A stretch of 64,000 nt of DNA, taken from CAVZLD01 sp963776055. Lineage in GTDB: Bacteria; Planctomycetota; Planctomycetia; Pirellulales; Pirellulaceae. The notes below the pieces were generated by a model. The model did no database searches and had not been told where the DNA came from. It saw only the letters and a list, made by a program, of their open reading frames with translations. The position numbers and the translations under genes were made by a program. The stretch covers positions 248,001-312,000 of the forward strand of contig CAVZLD010000003.1 in assembly GCA_963776055.1 (NCBI GenBank). Direction: 5' to 3'. Shown in pieces: positions 19,013 through 29,288 of this stretch. Each line of letters opens with the position of its first letter. The first letter of the stretch is position 1.

Positions 19013-19846
19013 TCAAATCTCCTGCTGCAACAGATCGTTATCATACTCCTCTTCGAGCCTTCGAACCTGCTCCGCCAGTTCGTCGTTGTTTTCGATCGCA
19101 CTGGAAACTTCCAGCTCCCACTCAGTGCTTGCCTGCCGCAGAGCATTCATGTCCAGTCGTAAGTGCAGGATCTTGGCCAACCGCCGCGTGACCGCTTCGA
19201 TACTGCGCGGGTTGGTGCCCTGGAGATAGCCCGGAATCTCGGCCACCAGCGAAACCATTTGTAGCTGGTGCGTTTCCACCCGGGTCATCAGGTAGCTTGT
19301 AAAGGAGCCGGGGCCTTCATAGTCGCTGCGCTTCAGCCCGAACGGTTCCATTTCGGGTAGCAGGCGTTCGTCGGAACAAGTGATGTACAGCCGTGGTTCG
19401 CGCGTGTGCGGTACGGACCCGCCGAAGGATCCCACAAACAAGATCCGCGTGATCTGCGATTGTTCACAAAGACGAAAAATGCAACCGGCGAAGGATCGCC
19501 AGTGGAGATTCGGTTCCTTGCCGACGAAGAGCAATAGCCGGTTTGCGGGACTGACGTAGAACAGGTTCGACGGCATCTCGACCTGTTGAATGACACCATG
19601 CTCGATGCGGATGTGGGGCCGAAACAGGGCCGTCATTTCCATCGATCCGGGAAAATTGTAAATGTAGAACGGTTCCGGATCGATTTCGGCCATTGGCTTG
19701 GCGTCCAGCAGATCGATCAGTCGACGAACGGTTCCGGTCGACACATCCCCGCCATCCATCCAACCACTGAAAGCCAGCACCAACGTTCCGCCTTCCAAGG
19801 CGGTTTGGTCGTGCATTTGCAGTGCGTTGAGGTCACTGTCCTTCAT
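19013..19846 (-). CDS. PAC2 family protein (proteasome-assembly-chaperone-like)
   Basis: 277 residues, cytosolic. The family pattern is clear: TLVLAFSGWMDGGDVSTGTVRRLI at the start, YNFPGSMEM, NLFYVSPANRLLLFVGKEPN, ITRILFVGSFGGSVPHTREP, and EIPGYLQGTNPRSIEAVTRRLA near the end. It finishes with a coiled-coil (ELAEQVRRLEEEYDNDLL). Bacterial PAC2 proteins are linked by homology to eukaryotic/archaeal proteasome assembly factors, but bacterial function is not established. It follows the gene at 19849 by 2 nt, so the two form an operon. Confidence 0.8.
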   Translation of the reverse strand: MKDSDLNALQMHDQTALEGGTLVLAFSGWMDGGDVSTGTVRRLIDLLDAKPMAEIDPEPFYIYNFPGSMEMTALFRPHIRIEHGVIQQVEMPSNLFYVSPANRLLLFVGKEPNLHWRSFAGCIFRLCEQSQITRILFVGSFGGSVPHTREPRLYITCSDERLLPEMEPFGLKRSDYEGPGSFTSYLMTRVETHQLQMVSLVAEIPGYLQGTNPRSIEAVTRRLAKILHLRLDMNALRQASTEWELEVSSAIENNDELAEQVRRLEEEYDNDLLQQEI

Positions 19847-19848
19847 GT

Positions 19849-20172
19849 TTAAGCCTCATCGACCGCCTCTTGGATTGCATGTACCTGCGACTCGGGGGCC
19901 GGGACGAGAGCGGTCACTCGTTGCGTATCAACGCCCAAAAACTCTCCCAATCGGAATGCCAACGGCAGGTCATGGACTCCGTGGAATTGATTCACGACCT
20001 TCCGTTCGTGGTAGATCGTTTCTCGGTCGAAGCGGAAGCCCGACTCGAAGCAGTCGGCCAGTTCGTCGATCCAGACCTCGGGGACCCCTTTCTGTCGGCA
20101 GAGCTCGATCGGCCAAATGTCCCGGCCGGTGCATTCGCTGAGCAACATCCGAGCTTTGAGTCGGTCGAACAC
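19849..20172 (-). CDS. conserved hypothetical protein in PAC2 operon
   Basis: 107 residues with no signal or membrane segment. Contains MLLSECTGRDIWPIELCRQKGVPEVWIDELADCFESGF and FDRETIYHERKVVNQFHGVHD. The four-letter spacing of charged residues suggests a small alpha/beta protein. It is 2 nt upstream of the PAC2 gene. Function unknown. Confidence 0.6.
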   Translation of the reverse strand: MFDRLKARMLLSECTGRDIWPIELCRQKGVPEVWIDELADCFESGFRFDRETIYHERKVVNQFHGVHDLPLAFRLGEFLGVDTQRVTALVPAPESQVHAIQEAVDEA

Positions 20173-20347
20173 GGCGGCTCCCCTTTTTTCTCGGTTATAG
20201 CCGGATTGCGGAACCGAACCAACCGCCGCCGCGGAGGGACAGCCCGCGGGTCAATCGGTCGGAGCCCCCCGGTCTCACTACTTGGCGCTGGTCGGTTGAT
20301 CGCCTAAACCTTCCTCGGTCAGGCTTGTCGGTACCGCCGGATGGCCC

Positions 20348-20377
20348 CCCGTGCCCGTGCCCGTGCCCGTGCCCGTG
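20348..20377. repeat. hexanucleotide microsatellite (CCCGTG)x5
   Basis: Five uninterrupted CCCGTG units about 60 nt upstream of the start of the lipoprotein phosphatase gene at 20438. It could vary in length by slippage. Confidence 0.9.
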
Positions 20378-20437
20378 CTCCGCGACGCCCGGCCGCTTGG
20401 AACCGTTTCTGAATCCATTCCTCAGGAGAGATCCGTG

Positions 20438-21061
20438 ATGATGTGCCCTGGACAGTTCCCTTCCCGCGGTTTCCGACGACTGGGTATGCTGCTGCCCCTC
20501 TCCTTGCTCCTGGGCGGTTGTGGCCGCTCGGAACAAACGACGGTGGTGATTCCCGACCTCGTGACGCCCGCGGTCCAACAGCAGGTCGACACAAGCGTCG
20601 TGGAAGCACAATTGGGATCAACGCCCAATCTGCACCGCAGCGGAACACTGCTCTTGGCGGGGCAACCGAGCGCAGCCGATTTGGCGACGGCGCAGGCCGA
20701 GGGCGTGCAAACCGTCGTGAGCCTGCGCACGCCAGGAGAAATCGAATGGGATGAAGCGCAGGTCGTCGAAGAGCTGGGCCTGCAGTTCGAAGAGGTCCCG
20801 TTCCGTGGTGCGGAGAACCTGACCGACGAGATCTTTGATCGGATCCGGCAGCTCCTGGCGGAATCCAGCCGGCAACCGGTCCTCTTGCATTGTGCCACGG
20901 CGAACCGCGTCGGCGCGGTCTGGCTGCCGTTTCGTGTGCTGGACCAGGGCGTCGACCTGGAGCAGGCAACGCAGGAGGCCGAGCAAATCGGACTGCGGGG
21001 TCCCGAATACCGGCAACGCGCCTGGGAGTACATCCAGCAACACCAGTCGGCCGGCAATTGA
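20438..21061 (+). CDS. lipoprotein with tyrosine/dual-specificity phosphatase-like domain
   Basis: ATG 20438 has a good CAGGAGAG site 8 nt upstream. The N-terminus is a lipoprotein signal (MLLPLSLLLGGCGRS, lipobox LGGC). The rest matches the DSP/DUF442 'beta-lactamase-hydrolase-like' phosphatases: SGTLLLAGQPSAADLATAQAEGVQTVVSLR, then the P-loop HCATANRVG (H-C-x5-R) with Cys nucleophile and Arg. The general acid Asp would lie in the E-V-P-F-R-G-A-E loop; I cannot identify it with certainty. 207 residues; tethered to a membrane facing the periplasm. Confidence 0.75.
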   Translation: MMCPGQFPSRGFRRLGMLLPLSLLLGGCGRSEQTTVVIPDLVTPAVQQQVDTSVVEAQLGSTPNLHRSGTLLLAGQPSAADLATAQAEGVQTVVSLRTPGEIEWDEAQVVEELGLQFEEVPFRGAENLTDEIFDRIRQLLAESSRQPVLLHCATANRVGAVWLPFRVLDQGVDLEQATQEAEQIGLRGPEYRQRAWEYIQQHQSAGN

Positions 21062-21666
21062 TGGTGGGACGCGGGATGCCCATTTCGGCTGGCTCCCTCC
21101 CGGTGCCTTCCGGCTGCGGAGCCGGCTTCGTGGAGTGCGCTGGCTGATTTCGCTCGTTGGTGTCGACCTCGACTGTCTGACTTGGAGCCAGACGGAAGCT
21201 CTTGTGGCCGAACGGGTTGAAGCGAACCACAGAGAACAGGGAGGGCACAGAGCACGAGAGCATTCGAATGGGAAACGGCTGATTTTCATGCCCTTCCTGT
21301 CTTCTCCTTGTTTTGTCTCGGTGCCCTTCGTGCCCGCTGTGGTTGTGTTTCCCTTTCTTCGAAGTCGCTGAGATCCAGCATCTTCTGTCGTTGTCACGAA
21401 ATCAAACGGTCGAACTACGAGGTCGTCAAATCTGGCGGCTTCGGCTACAATGCGGCTGGGCGGGCAGAGACGGTTTTCTTGCGTGGCGACGGCAAGTTCG
21501 TGACGCAATCGAGAGAATTGTCATCATCCGGCCCTCGGTCGACCGCGACCGGACCTACCGCACGACGCCATTGTTGTCCACCCGCCCGCTGCGTCGATGC
21601 AGAGAGAATCCAGGCTCTGCCGCCCCCAACCTGAAGCGTTTGCCTGAACTCCCGCCGAGGTGTTTC
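21062..21666. other. intergenic region with a dispersed CACAGAG-type repeat
   Basis: Holds the 35-nt element at 21224-21258 beginning AACCACAGAGAACAGGG and ending GGGCACAGAGCACGAG. A related copy in the opposite orientation is at 39780-39813. The long rightward frame starting at 21313 is the untranslated leader of the adaptor gene read through. Nothing else recognised. Confidence 0.5.
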
Positions 21667-23348
21667 ATGAGTGTTGTGACCCGTCCCGATACTGCTCCGA
21701 CGACACGACCTGTCCGAAGAAGTCGCAGTCTGCCAACGCCTCAACCGCAACGCGGGCGTCCACCCCAGCGGAAGAAGTGGCTTTACTGGATCGGCAGCTT
21801 GATGGCCATCGTCGTACTGGTGGGGGCCGGTGTCGCCTGGCGTCGCACGGATGACTCGATCAAGACGGACGGGGCGCTCGTCTTGTACGAAGTGGCGCCC
21901 ACGGATTTGGAAGTCGAGGTGACCGAACGCGGGAACCTTGAGAGTCAGTTCGACTTGCAAGTGATGTGCGAAGTGGATGACGTCCGCGATGACGGCATTC
22001 ATGGGACGCCGATTGTCTGGATCGTCGAAAACGGTGCCTCGGTCGCCGAAGGCGATCTGCTGGTCGAGCTGGATTCGACACCGCTGCGAGATCGACTCGA
22101 CGATCAAGTGCTCGATGCGCAGGCGGCCAAAGCGGATTACATCCAGGCTCGAGTGCAGTACGAGAACCAGATTACGCAAAACGCGACGAATTTGGCGGAG
22201 GCCGAATTGGCCGTGGATCTAGCCGAATTGGCGGTCAAACAGTTCGAGGACGAGGAAGGCGGCACCTTTCAAATTGAGCTGCAGGATATCGAGCTGCTGG
22301 TGCAGGAAGCGGAGGCCGGGCAACTGATTGAAAAGACGAATCTCGAAGGCGTGGAACAGTTGTACAAACTGGGCTATCGCAGCAGCGGCGAACTGGCGCA
22401 GGCCCGGCTGAACTCCCTGCGTTCCGAGCGTGAGCTGGCGACAGCGCTGTCGAAGCGTCGTGAGTTAGTCGAGTACCAGTACAAGAAACGCAAGATGGAA
22501 CTCGAGGGAGCGCTGGCTTCAGCTCAACGAGAATCCGAGCAGGTCGAGCGAAACAACGAAGCGATTCTGGCGCAAGCCAAGGCCAAGATGGATGCGGCCG
22601 AAGAGTCGAAGAATAAGGAAGAGGAACTGCTGGCCCGCTATCGTGATCAGATGGAGAAATGCAAGATCTTCGCTCCGCAGGATGGCATGGTGGCCTATGC
22701 CACGGGAAATCGCTGGAATCGTGAAGAGATCCGCGCCGGCGCACGGTGCGACCCCGGCAGGCGATCCTTTCGCTGCCCAACCTGCAAAACATGCAGGTCA
22801 AGACGGCTGTTCACGAATCGGTACTGGATCGCATCAAGAAAGGGCTCAGGACGTCCATTCGCGTCGATGCATTTCCCGATCGACACTACAACGGGACCGT
22901 GCAGTCGGTCGCCGTGCTGCCGGATCAAGGTGGATGGAGAAGTTCGGATACGAAGGTCTACAGCACGGTGGTGACGATCGACGAGGAAGTCGAGCAGCTC
23001 AAGCCGGGCATGACGGCCGTTGTGCAGATCCACGTCGATCGCTTGGAGGGGATTCTGGCCGTCCCCGTACAAGCGATTGTGCAGGTGGGAAACAGTACCT
23101 GGTGCTACGTCACGCAAAAAGGCCGGCCGGAACGTCGCATCGTGCAACTGGGCGCTACGAACGATCGCTTCGTGGAGGTTTGTGACGGCCTGGAGCAGGG
23201 TGATCAGGTGGTTCTGAATCCCTCGGCGATCGCTGACAGTCGCCAGTCCAAGTCGGAGTCCAAAGAGTCCGCCCCCGCTTCGGATTCACCGGCCGACGGC
23301 GTTGTACCAGCTGCCGAAGATCTGCCGTCCGGTGCGGGTCTCAGCTGA
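21667..23348 (+). CDS. HlyD/MacA-type periplasmic adaptor subunit, frameshifted near 22744
   Basis: ATG 21667. An N-terminal helix (KWLYWIGSLMAIVVLVGAGVAW) is followed by a lipoyl half (VTERGNLESQFDLQV...GASVAEGDLLVELD), a long alpha-hairpin (about residues 140-340, heavily charged coiled coil), the second lipoyl half (KIFAPQDGMVAYA), and the beta-barrel/MP domains. The frame changes near 22743-22744 where one base is missing: ...EEIRAGA-TVRPRQAILSLPNLQNMQVK continues in the -1 frame. The protein ends with an acid/Ser/Pro-rich tail at 23348. Family role: links an inner-membrane transporter to a TolC-type outer-membrane channel. The permease gene starts 8 nt downstream. Confidence 0.85.
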
Positions 23349-23356
23349 CCGCAATC

Positions 23357-24650
23357 ATGTGGTGGACGACACTTCAACTCGGCATTCGCAACCTCTTGCT
23401 GCACAAGTTGCGCAGTCTCTTGACCATGCTCGGTACGATCCTGGGCGTGGGCTCTGTCATCTCCATGCTGGCGATCGGCGAGGGATCGAAGCGGCATGCC
23501 GTCGAGCAGATCCGTCGTCTGGGGGCGGCGAACGTGATTGTGCGGAGTATCAAGCCGGGAATGGACGAGGAGCAGAGTGGCGGGAGCATGGCGAATAGCC
23601 AACAAGTGAGTCGCGTCCTCGAATACGGACTGAAATACGATGACTACGATCGTCTCCTGGCGGCGATCCCGTCGATCGAGCGAGCCGTCCCGATCTCGTT
23701 GATCCGCAAGAACGCGCAGTTCGGTCGGCATCGTGTGCCGAACGCGCAGCATTCTCGGAACTACCCCCCAATATCTGTTGGTCAAGAACCTGGCGATCGT
23801 GCGAGGGCGGTTTCTGACGGACGCCGACTTGCGCGCGACGGCGAATGTCGCAGTGCTCGGCGCCGGTGCGGCCCGACAGCTTTTCAGTTACGAGGATCCG
23901 ATCGGTCAACCGCTGCCGATCGGGGATCGCGCGTTCCGAGTGGTCGGCGTACTGGATGTGCAAGACCCCGGTACAGCCTCCACGGCGGCGATCGGCGTGA
24001 AGGACTTCAATAATGACATTTATGTGCCGATTACGGCAGCGCGCAGCTTGTTCGGTGAGTTGCAGGTGATCATTCGATCCGGCAGTGAAGAATATGAGCG
24101 GACGCAGCTCAGCGAAATCACGTTGACCGTCGCGGATGAGACGATGGTCAGTCCCACCGCCAACATGGCGCGTCGCATCCTGCAACAGACGCACCCCCAA
24201 GCGGACGATTTCGAAATTCAAGTACCGCTGGAACTGCTTCGCCAAGCGGAACGGGAAAAGCGGATCTGGAATCTGGTCCTTGGTTCGATCGCCGGAATCT
24301 CGCTGCTGGTCGGCGGTATTGGCATCATGAACATCATGCTCGCCACGGTCACGGAACGAACGCGAGAGATCGGCATTCGCCGTGCCTTGGGGGCCAAACG
24401 TCGTGATATTATCGTGCAGTTTCTCATCGAGACGATTGTGCTCTCCACGGCCGGTGGATTGCTGGGGATCGTAGTCGGGATTGCGTTGCCCATGATCGTC
24501 TCGAAAGCCTCCGAGATTGAGACCTCCCTCAGCCTGATCGCGATCCTGATGGCTTTCAGTTTTTCGGTGATTACCGGGATCGTTTTCGGCGTGTACCCGG
24601 CGCGTCGGGCGGCTTTGCTGGATCCGATCGAAGCTCTCCGTCACGAGTAG
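23357..24650 (+). CDS. MacB-like ABC transporter permease (no ATPase domain), frameshifted near 23740
   Basis: Starts at ATG 23357 with the FtsX/MacB N-terminal helix (LRSLLTMLGTILGVGSVISMLAIGEG), followed by the MacB periplasmic core domain (RLGAANVIVRSIKPG, LGTTPQYLLVKNLAIVRGRFLTDAD) and three C-terminal helices: IWNLVLGSIAGISLLVGGIGIMNIMLATVTERTREIGIRRALGA is diagnostic. One extra base in 23730-23748 splits it. Unlike E. coli MacB, there is no N-terminal nucleotide-binding domain, and no separate ATPase gene is present nearby. It partners with the adaptor upstream and probably the TolC-like protein encoded convergently (10-bp overlap). Confidence 0.85.
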
Positions 24651-27646
24651 CGTCGGCCCGGTTCGTGTCGAAGTTGAGCAAGCGTGGCTCGGGGGCCAAC
24701 GGCGGACTCTTGCGAGTCCATTTCGGAATCGATTTGTTTCGCCTCTTCTGCCGCTTGTGTTTCCGCGGCCCGATCCATCGTCGGCGGATTGACGTAGACG
24801 GTTTCCTGGCCCGGCAAAGGATGATGATACAGGTGGTACATCAGCTTCGACGGTTTCACCCAAGTGGAAAGCCTTCCATACGTTGGCCCGGCCGATCGAG
24901 GATAGTACGGATTCGCGGCCGGCTGGTACAGCGGGTCGTTGATCGAAGGCCAGTAATCCTGCTCGTCCAATTGCATCAGTTCCAGATCAAGGACGAACCG
25001 TGCGCGCTGAACCAGGTACCCGATCCGCGCGTCGGCCACCGCACTCAGCGCCTCGCGAGATGCCTGCAGAGCATCCAATAGGTCCGTTTCGCGTACCTCC
25101 TGGATTCCCAGCGTGAGTTGCAGACGCACACTGATTGCCTGCTCGGCCGCCAAGGCCGCCTGCGTGACGCTGATCGGATACTGAACGCGTGTCTGCTGCA
25201 GGTCCCGCAGTTCATTGCGGATACTGAACTTGATGTTGTCTTCGAACTGCATTAGCTGGCGACGTTGTTGCTGGTAGTCGATCAACGCTCGGCGGTAACG
25301 ATTCCGTTGGGCTCGTCGATTCAACGGCAGGTCCAGCGACAGACGCAAGTCGGTCAGGCTGTCATCGAAGTCAAAATCGAACGGCAGGTTGCGGTCGGTA
25401 CGCAGCGAGTGGCTGGCACTCAAGTTCAGGACGGACTTCAGATCGTCAGCGGCCAATTTGACCTGTCGCCAGCTGTCTGCTAACAGTCCCCGTTCGTTCA
25501 TCAGGTCCAGGCGTTGTACGAGAGCTGTCAGCATCGCGTCGTCGACTTGCAGATCGACGGACGGCAGGCCCATCTGGGAATTGGCCATCAGCTCATCGGC
25601 CGTTTGCAGCAATTGCTGCGTGCGTCGGAAGGATTCCTCCAGCAATTGCTCTTCCGACATGTTGGGGTCGGCGCCGCTTCGCTGCCACAGCTCTTGTGCC
25701 AGCTCATCGACGTCCGCCAGCAGGATCTCGGCATCGGTCAACAGCTGGTGGATCTCGACCTGCTCGCCACGCAGGATCCGCGCCACGCTGCCCTGCAGTT
25801 CTTCCTGTCGGCGGACCGCCACCTCCAATCGATCGTAGTAGGCCTCCAGCGGCGCGACGCCGGATTGCTGCAGCAGTTGCAGCTGCCGTCGTGCCAGCTC
25901 AATTTCCGCAAGGATGATATCGGTCGTACGGCTATAGAGCAGAATGTCGGGCTGCGGAATCGTCGGGTCCGCCGCCCGGGCTTTTTCCAGCCGATTCCGT
26001 TGGACCTCGACGTAAGCCTGATCCACCCGGAGCTTTCGGTACAGCGCCAACAGATCCCCCGGCGGCGTCGCATCCGGGTCGAGTTTCTCTCGCAGCCGAA
26101 CCCACTCCAGCAGCCGTTCCGTGAGGAATAGGTCGGCGTTCAGCAATTCTCCCCGATTGACTTCCGTGCTCTCTCGTGCCTGCATCACGCGGCGGCGCCA
26201 GCGGTCCACTCGTTCTGCCACCACTTCCGTCTCGTCACGCAGGGTCAGCAATTCCAGTTCTTGGAGACTGATGTCGATCGGCTGTTCCGTGGGAAGTCCC
26301 ATCGTCAGCTTCAGTTCATCCAGGGCGCGCTCCAACTGGTTGCTGGTTTCAATCACATTCCGCCGGCCGGATAGCATGCTTTGTTCAAACTGGTCCACCG
26401 CTACTTGATTCGGTGCATTCTTGACTCCCGCCTGGATTTCGGTGCGCGACTGTTCCACAGTTCGGACCAGGGAGAAATAGTTCTGCGAATCGATTTCGAT
26501 GTTGCGATAGATCCGCAAGATGTTGTAGTACCGCGATGCCAGATCGAAGAAGAACTCCTTCCGAAAGCGGATGAAATCCCGCGCGGCGTAGATGAGATTG
26601 CGTTCCGCTTGCGTAATGGGCTCAAGCAGCACATCACGCTGCAGAATCTGTTGCGTGAATTCGAAGAGCAGTTCCGAGCCCACGTCATAGGAGAATCCGT
26701 CCGGGCCGTTGAAGGTCAGCAGGACATCGTTGGCGAAACGTGCCAGGAACTGGCCGCCGGTGGCCAGCGTCCTTTCGATCTGGAAGGAACTGGGGATTCC
26801 CAGCCGGTTGACGGTCTCTCCGTCGAAACGCGAGTGGAGGTAATTGACGTCGGCTCCGTTTCCGGTCGGTGCGAACTTCAGCTCGTACTCGTACCGCAAC
26901 AGCGATACGGCCAGGGCCGCGATGTAGAGTTGTTCTTTCTGCGTCTGGTACTCGCGGCTGTTTCGCCGAGCCAGCTCGACAATTTCCGCCAACGTCAGGC
27001 CTGCGTTTGAATCGGGCTCGACAATCCAGTCGGCGTAGGGAAACTCGCGCCGATACTCGTCCCGGACGCTTTCGAACTCCAGCATTCTTTCCAGGCAGGA
27101 ATCCGGTACCGATCGCCAGTACTCCCCGGGAATCGGTTGCAGCGTGCCCCGACCTATCGGCGCGTCATCCGGCGGGGCGACGGGACTCGGCCGAGGCAAC
27201 TCCTCCGGCGCCGGCGAGTCGGGTGTCTGGTACACAACCAAGCGGACTTCCGGTTCGGGATCCCCCGCCGACCGGACGGGGGGCAGCTTGCGAAGGTTCG
27301 AGGAAAGCGCCGATTGAGGTGTCGGAGTGGGTAGTACTTCCAGATCCTCCGATCCTTCTCCGCCAGCATTCGGGCTCGTGTGAAGCAGCGGACCGGGGGA
27401 AGGCAAGCATGGCCAATCAGGATCGGTCGGATCAGCCAAGCGCGAGTCCGGCCGCGGATAGATCGAGAAGTCTGCCGGTACTTCCCACGGCGTTCCGCAG
27501 GAGTGTTCGGCCAACAGACCGTACGCGTCGCGATCGGCGCGCAGCCGGTAATGTCGCCGACTGCAACTGGTCTGTAGCGCAATCAAAGCGCACACCAGCA
27601 CAATCGCCGCGTACGGTGTCCACCGGCTCGTCGGAATGCTATTCAC
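24641..27646 (-). CDS. TolC-family outer-membrane efflux lipoprotein, unusually long
   Basis: About 1001 residues from GTG 27646 (NSIPTSRWTPYAAIVLVCALIALQTSC; lipobox LQTSC gives an acylated N-terminus). The interior has the TolC/OEP pattern: long alternating helices with AxxxL heptads and repeated 'RQLQLLQQSGVAPLEAYYDRLE', 'ALAAEQAISVRLQLTLGIQ' and ARFVLDLELMQLD near the end. Classical TolC members are about 450 residues, so extra helical sequence (about residues 430-720) is inserted or an extra hairpin is present. It pairs with the adaptor and permease on the other strand. An upstream in-frame ATG extension to 27910 lacks a signal and is not used. Confidence 0.8.
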   Translation of the reverse strand: MNSIPTSRWTPYAAIVLVCALIALQTSCSRRHYRLRADRDAYGLLAEHSCGTPWEVPADFSIYPRPDSRLADPTDPDWPCLPSPGPLLHTSPNAGGEGSEDLEVLPTPTPQSALSSNLRKLPPVRSAGDPEPEVRLVVYQTPDSPAPEELPRPSPVAPPDDAPIGRGTLQPIPGEYWRSVPDSCLERMLEFESVRDEYRREFPYADWIVEPDSNAGLTLAEIVELARRNSREYQTQKEQLYIAALAVSLLRYEYELKFAPTGNGADVNYLHSRFDGETVNRLGIPSSFQIERTLATGGQFLARFANDVLLTFNGPDGFSYDVGSELLFEFTQQILQRDVLLEPITQAERNLIYAARDFIRFRKEFFFDLASRYYNILRIYRNIEIDSQNYFSLVRTVEQSRTEIQAGVKNAPNQVAVDQFEQSMLSGRRNVIETSNQLERALDELKLTMGLPTEQPIDISLQELELLTLRDETEVVAERVDRWRRRVMQARESTEVNRGELLNADLFLTERLLEWVRLREKLDPDATPPGDLLALYRKLRVDQAYVEVQRNRLEKARAADPTIPQPDILLYSRTTDIILAEIELARRQLQLLQQSGVAPLEAYYDRLEVAVRRQEELQGSVARILRGEQVEIHQLLTDAEILLADVDELAQELWQRSGADPNMSEEQLLEESFRRTQQLLQTADELMANSQMGLPSVDLQVDDAMLTALVQRLDLMNERGLLADSWRQVKLAADDLKSVLNLSASHSLRTDRNLPFDFDFDDSLTDLRLSLDLPLNRRAQRNRYRRALIDYQQQRRQLMQFEDNIKFSIRNELRDLQQTRVQYPISVTQAALAAEQAISVRLQLTLGIQEVRETDLLDALQASREALSAVADARIGYLVQRARFVLDLELMQLDEQDYWPSINDPLYQPAANPYYPRSAGPTYGRLSTWVKPSKLMYHLYHHPLPGQETVYVNPPTMDRAAETQAAEEAKQIDSEMDSQESAVGPRATLAQLRHEPGRRYS

Positions 27647-28004
27647 AGAGTGCTGCCCATCCGTCCTCAAGACGCAGAATGTGTCGGCATCCCAGCTAGG
27701 TAACTTGTGGTTGTTTGCCGAAAACCTGTGACCGGACGAAACGAGCTGCCCCCAGCTCTCCTCCGTTTCCCGTTTCCCGCTGGCACTGCCTGCTGCGATG
27801 TGGGGGCTGCGATAGGCCAGCGGTGACATGCCAGTACGGATGCGCCGCGACCGGGTGACCTCGACCGTGTCATCCGGCGACGCCAAAACCGGGGATGGAT
27901 CCACGTCCACCCGCAGCTTTCCCCCATTTGACGTTCGATGGTCCGCATGCTAGGTTCGCCAGCATTGTGCCATCTGTCACACTTTCCGATCCGGAACCGG
28001 TCGC
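27647..28004. other. divergent promoter region between TolC-like gene and aroH
   Basis: 358 bp between two divergent starts. No repeats or hairpins stand out. Promoters for both genes are expected here but no convincing -35/-10 pair was identified. Confidence 0.4.
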
Positions 28005-28442
28005 ATGAAATGTCGAGGAGTACGTGGAGCGACAACGGTCGACGATAACTCGCGTGAGGCCGTCCTGCAGGCCACGCGGCAATTGTTGGCGCTGATGATC
28101 CGCGAGAACGGAATCGAAACGGACGACGTGGCCAGTGCAATTTTCACGGCGACAACCGATCTGAATGCGGAGTTCCCCGCACTGGCCGCTCGCCAATTAG
28201 GTTGGCTGGACGTGCCCTTGTTGTGTGCCAACGAAATCGGTGTCCCGGGGGCGCTACCCCGTTGCGTGCGAATCCTGATCCACTGGAATACGGCGGCTTC
28301 TCAGAAGGATGTTGTGCACATCTACCTCCGCGACGCGATCAAGCTGCGGCCTGATCTGTCCGATTTTCCGCCGGTCGATATGAAAGAACTTGAAGAGTGG
28401 ATCCAGGACCACTCGGTCGATGAGCAGAAGCGGCAGCAGTGA
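28005..28442 (+). CDS. aroH: chorismate mutase, AroH class
   Basis: 145 residues. Typical AroH: MKCRGVRGATTVDDNSREAVLQATRQLL, EDVASAIFTATTDLNAEFPALAARQLGW and GVPGALPRCVRILIHWNT, with the Arg residues (Arg7, and Arg near 90) and Cys/Arg-Glu set that bind chorismate in the Bacillus subtilis enzyme. It isomerises chorismate to prephenate on the way to Phe and Tyr. The tail (DMKELEEWIQDHSVDEQKRQQ) is a typical AroH extension. It is followed by an SDR gene after 48 nt. Confidence 0.92.
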   Translation: MKCRGVRGATTVDDNSREAVLQATRQLLALMIRENGIETDDVASAIFTATTDLNAEFPALAARQLGWLDVPLLCANEIGVPGALPRCVRILIHWNTAASQKDVVHIYLRDAIKLRPDLSDFPPVDMKELEEWIQDHSVDEQKRQQ

Positions 28443-28490
28443 CCTCTCGCGGGCTCGTCGCCATCGGACACGGAACAAGGAGACACGAAC

Positions 28491-29238
28491 GTGGACTTGA
28501 GCGGAAAGGTATGTCTGGTCACCGGAGCAACGATGGGGATCGGCGCCGCAATCGCGCGTGAGTTGGCTCGGCAGGGAGCAAATGTCGCGCTCGTTGCCCG
28601 TCACGATGGGGAGGAAGCACGCGGCGTGCTGGCGGATCTCGAAGCGATAGGACGCCGAGCAGTGATCCTGCCCGCCGACGTGAGCCGCGCGGAAGACTGC
28701 GCGGTGCGTTCAGCAAACCGTCGACGCTCTCGGCCGACTTGATGTGTTGGTGCACAACGCAGGTGGCCCGGTGCCCGGTACGATCGATCAGATTACTCCA
28801 GACGACTGGCATGGCGCGCTCGATGTGCATCTTACGGCCAATTTCTATCTTGTTCGCGCTGCGCTTCCTCACCTGCGCAAACATCCGGAAGCGGTTATCA
28901 TCACCGTGTCTTCCGTCGCTGGGCTGCGCGGCGTCCCGGGAATGGTCGCCTATTGTACCGTCAAAGGAGCCGTGGCGCAGTTCACTCGAGCTCTAGCCCG
29001 CGATTTGGCGGAGGAAAACATCCGCGTGAACTCGGTTGCACCAGGCATTATTCGCACCCGGTTCCATGAAGGAATGAGCGAAGAACGACGACAGTTCAAC
29101 CTGGATCACCGAGTTCCCTTGCATCGAGAAGGTACGCCCGAACAGGTCGCGGAAGTCGTCGGCCTGCTGGTGACGAACGACTATATCACCGGCGAAGTGT
29201 ACACCGTCGATGGGGGACTTACGATGCGAATCGTTTGA
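28491..29238 (+). CDS. short-chain dehydrogenase/reductase (SDR, FabG-like), frameshifted near 28710
   Basis: GTG 28491, after GGAGACACGAAC. It contains the Rossmann dinucleotide motif TGATMGIGAAIA, the NAGG motif, the catalytic S-x-Y-x-x-x-K region (ITVSSVAGLRGVPGMVAYCTVKGAV) and C-terminal VDGGLTM, as in FabG and related sugar/alcohol dehydrogenases. One extra T at 28709-28710 shifts the frame; removing it restores ...DCAVRQQTVDALGRLDVLVHNAG. Substrate cannot be assigned. The next gene begins 50 nt downstream (GTG 29289). Confidence 0.85.
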
Positions 29239-29288
29239 ATCGTCAAGAATCCTCGAAACGAGTCAGAACCCGAGTTGGAGAATCAATC

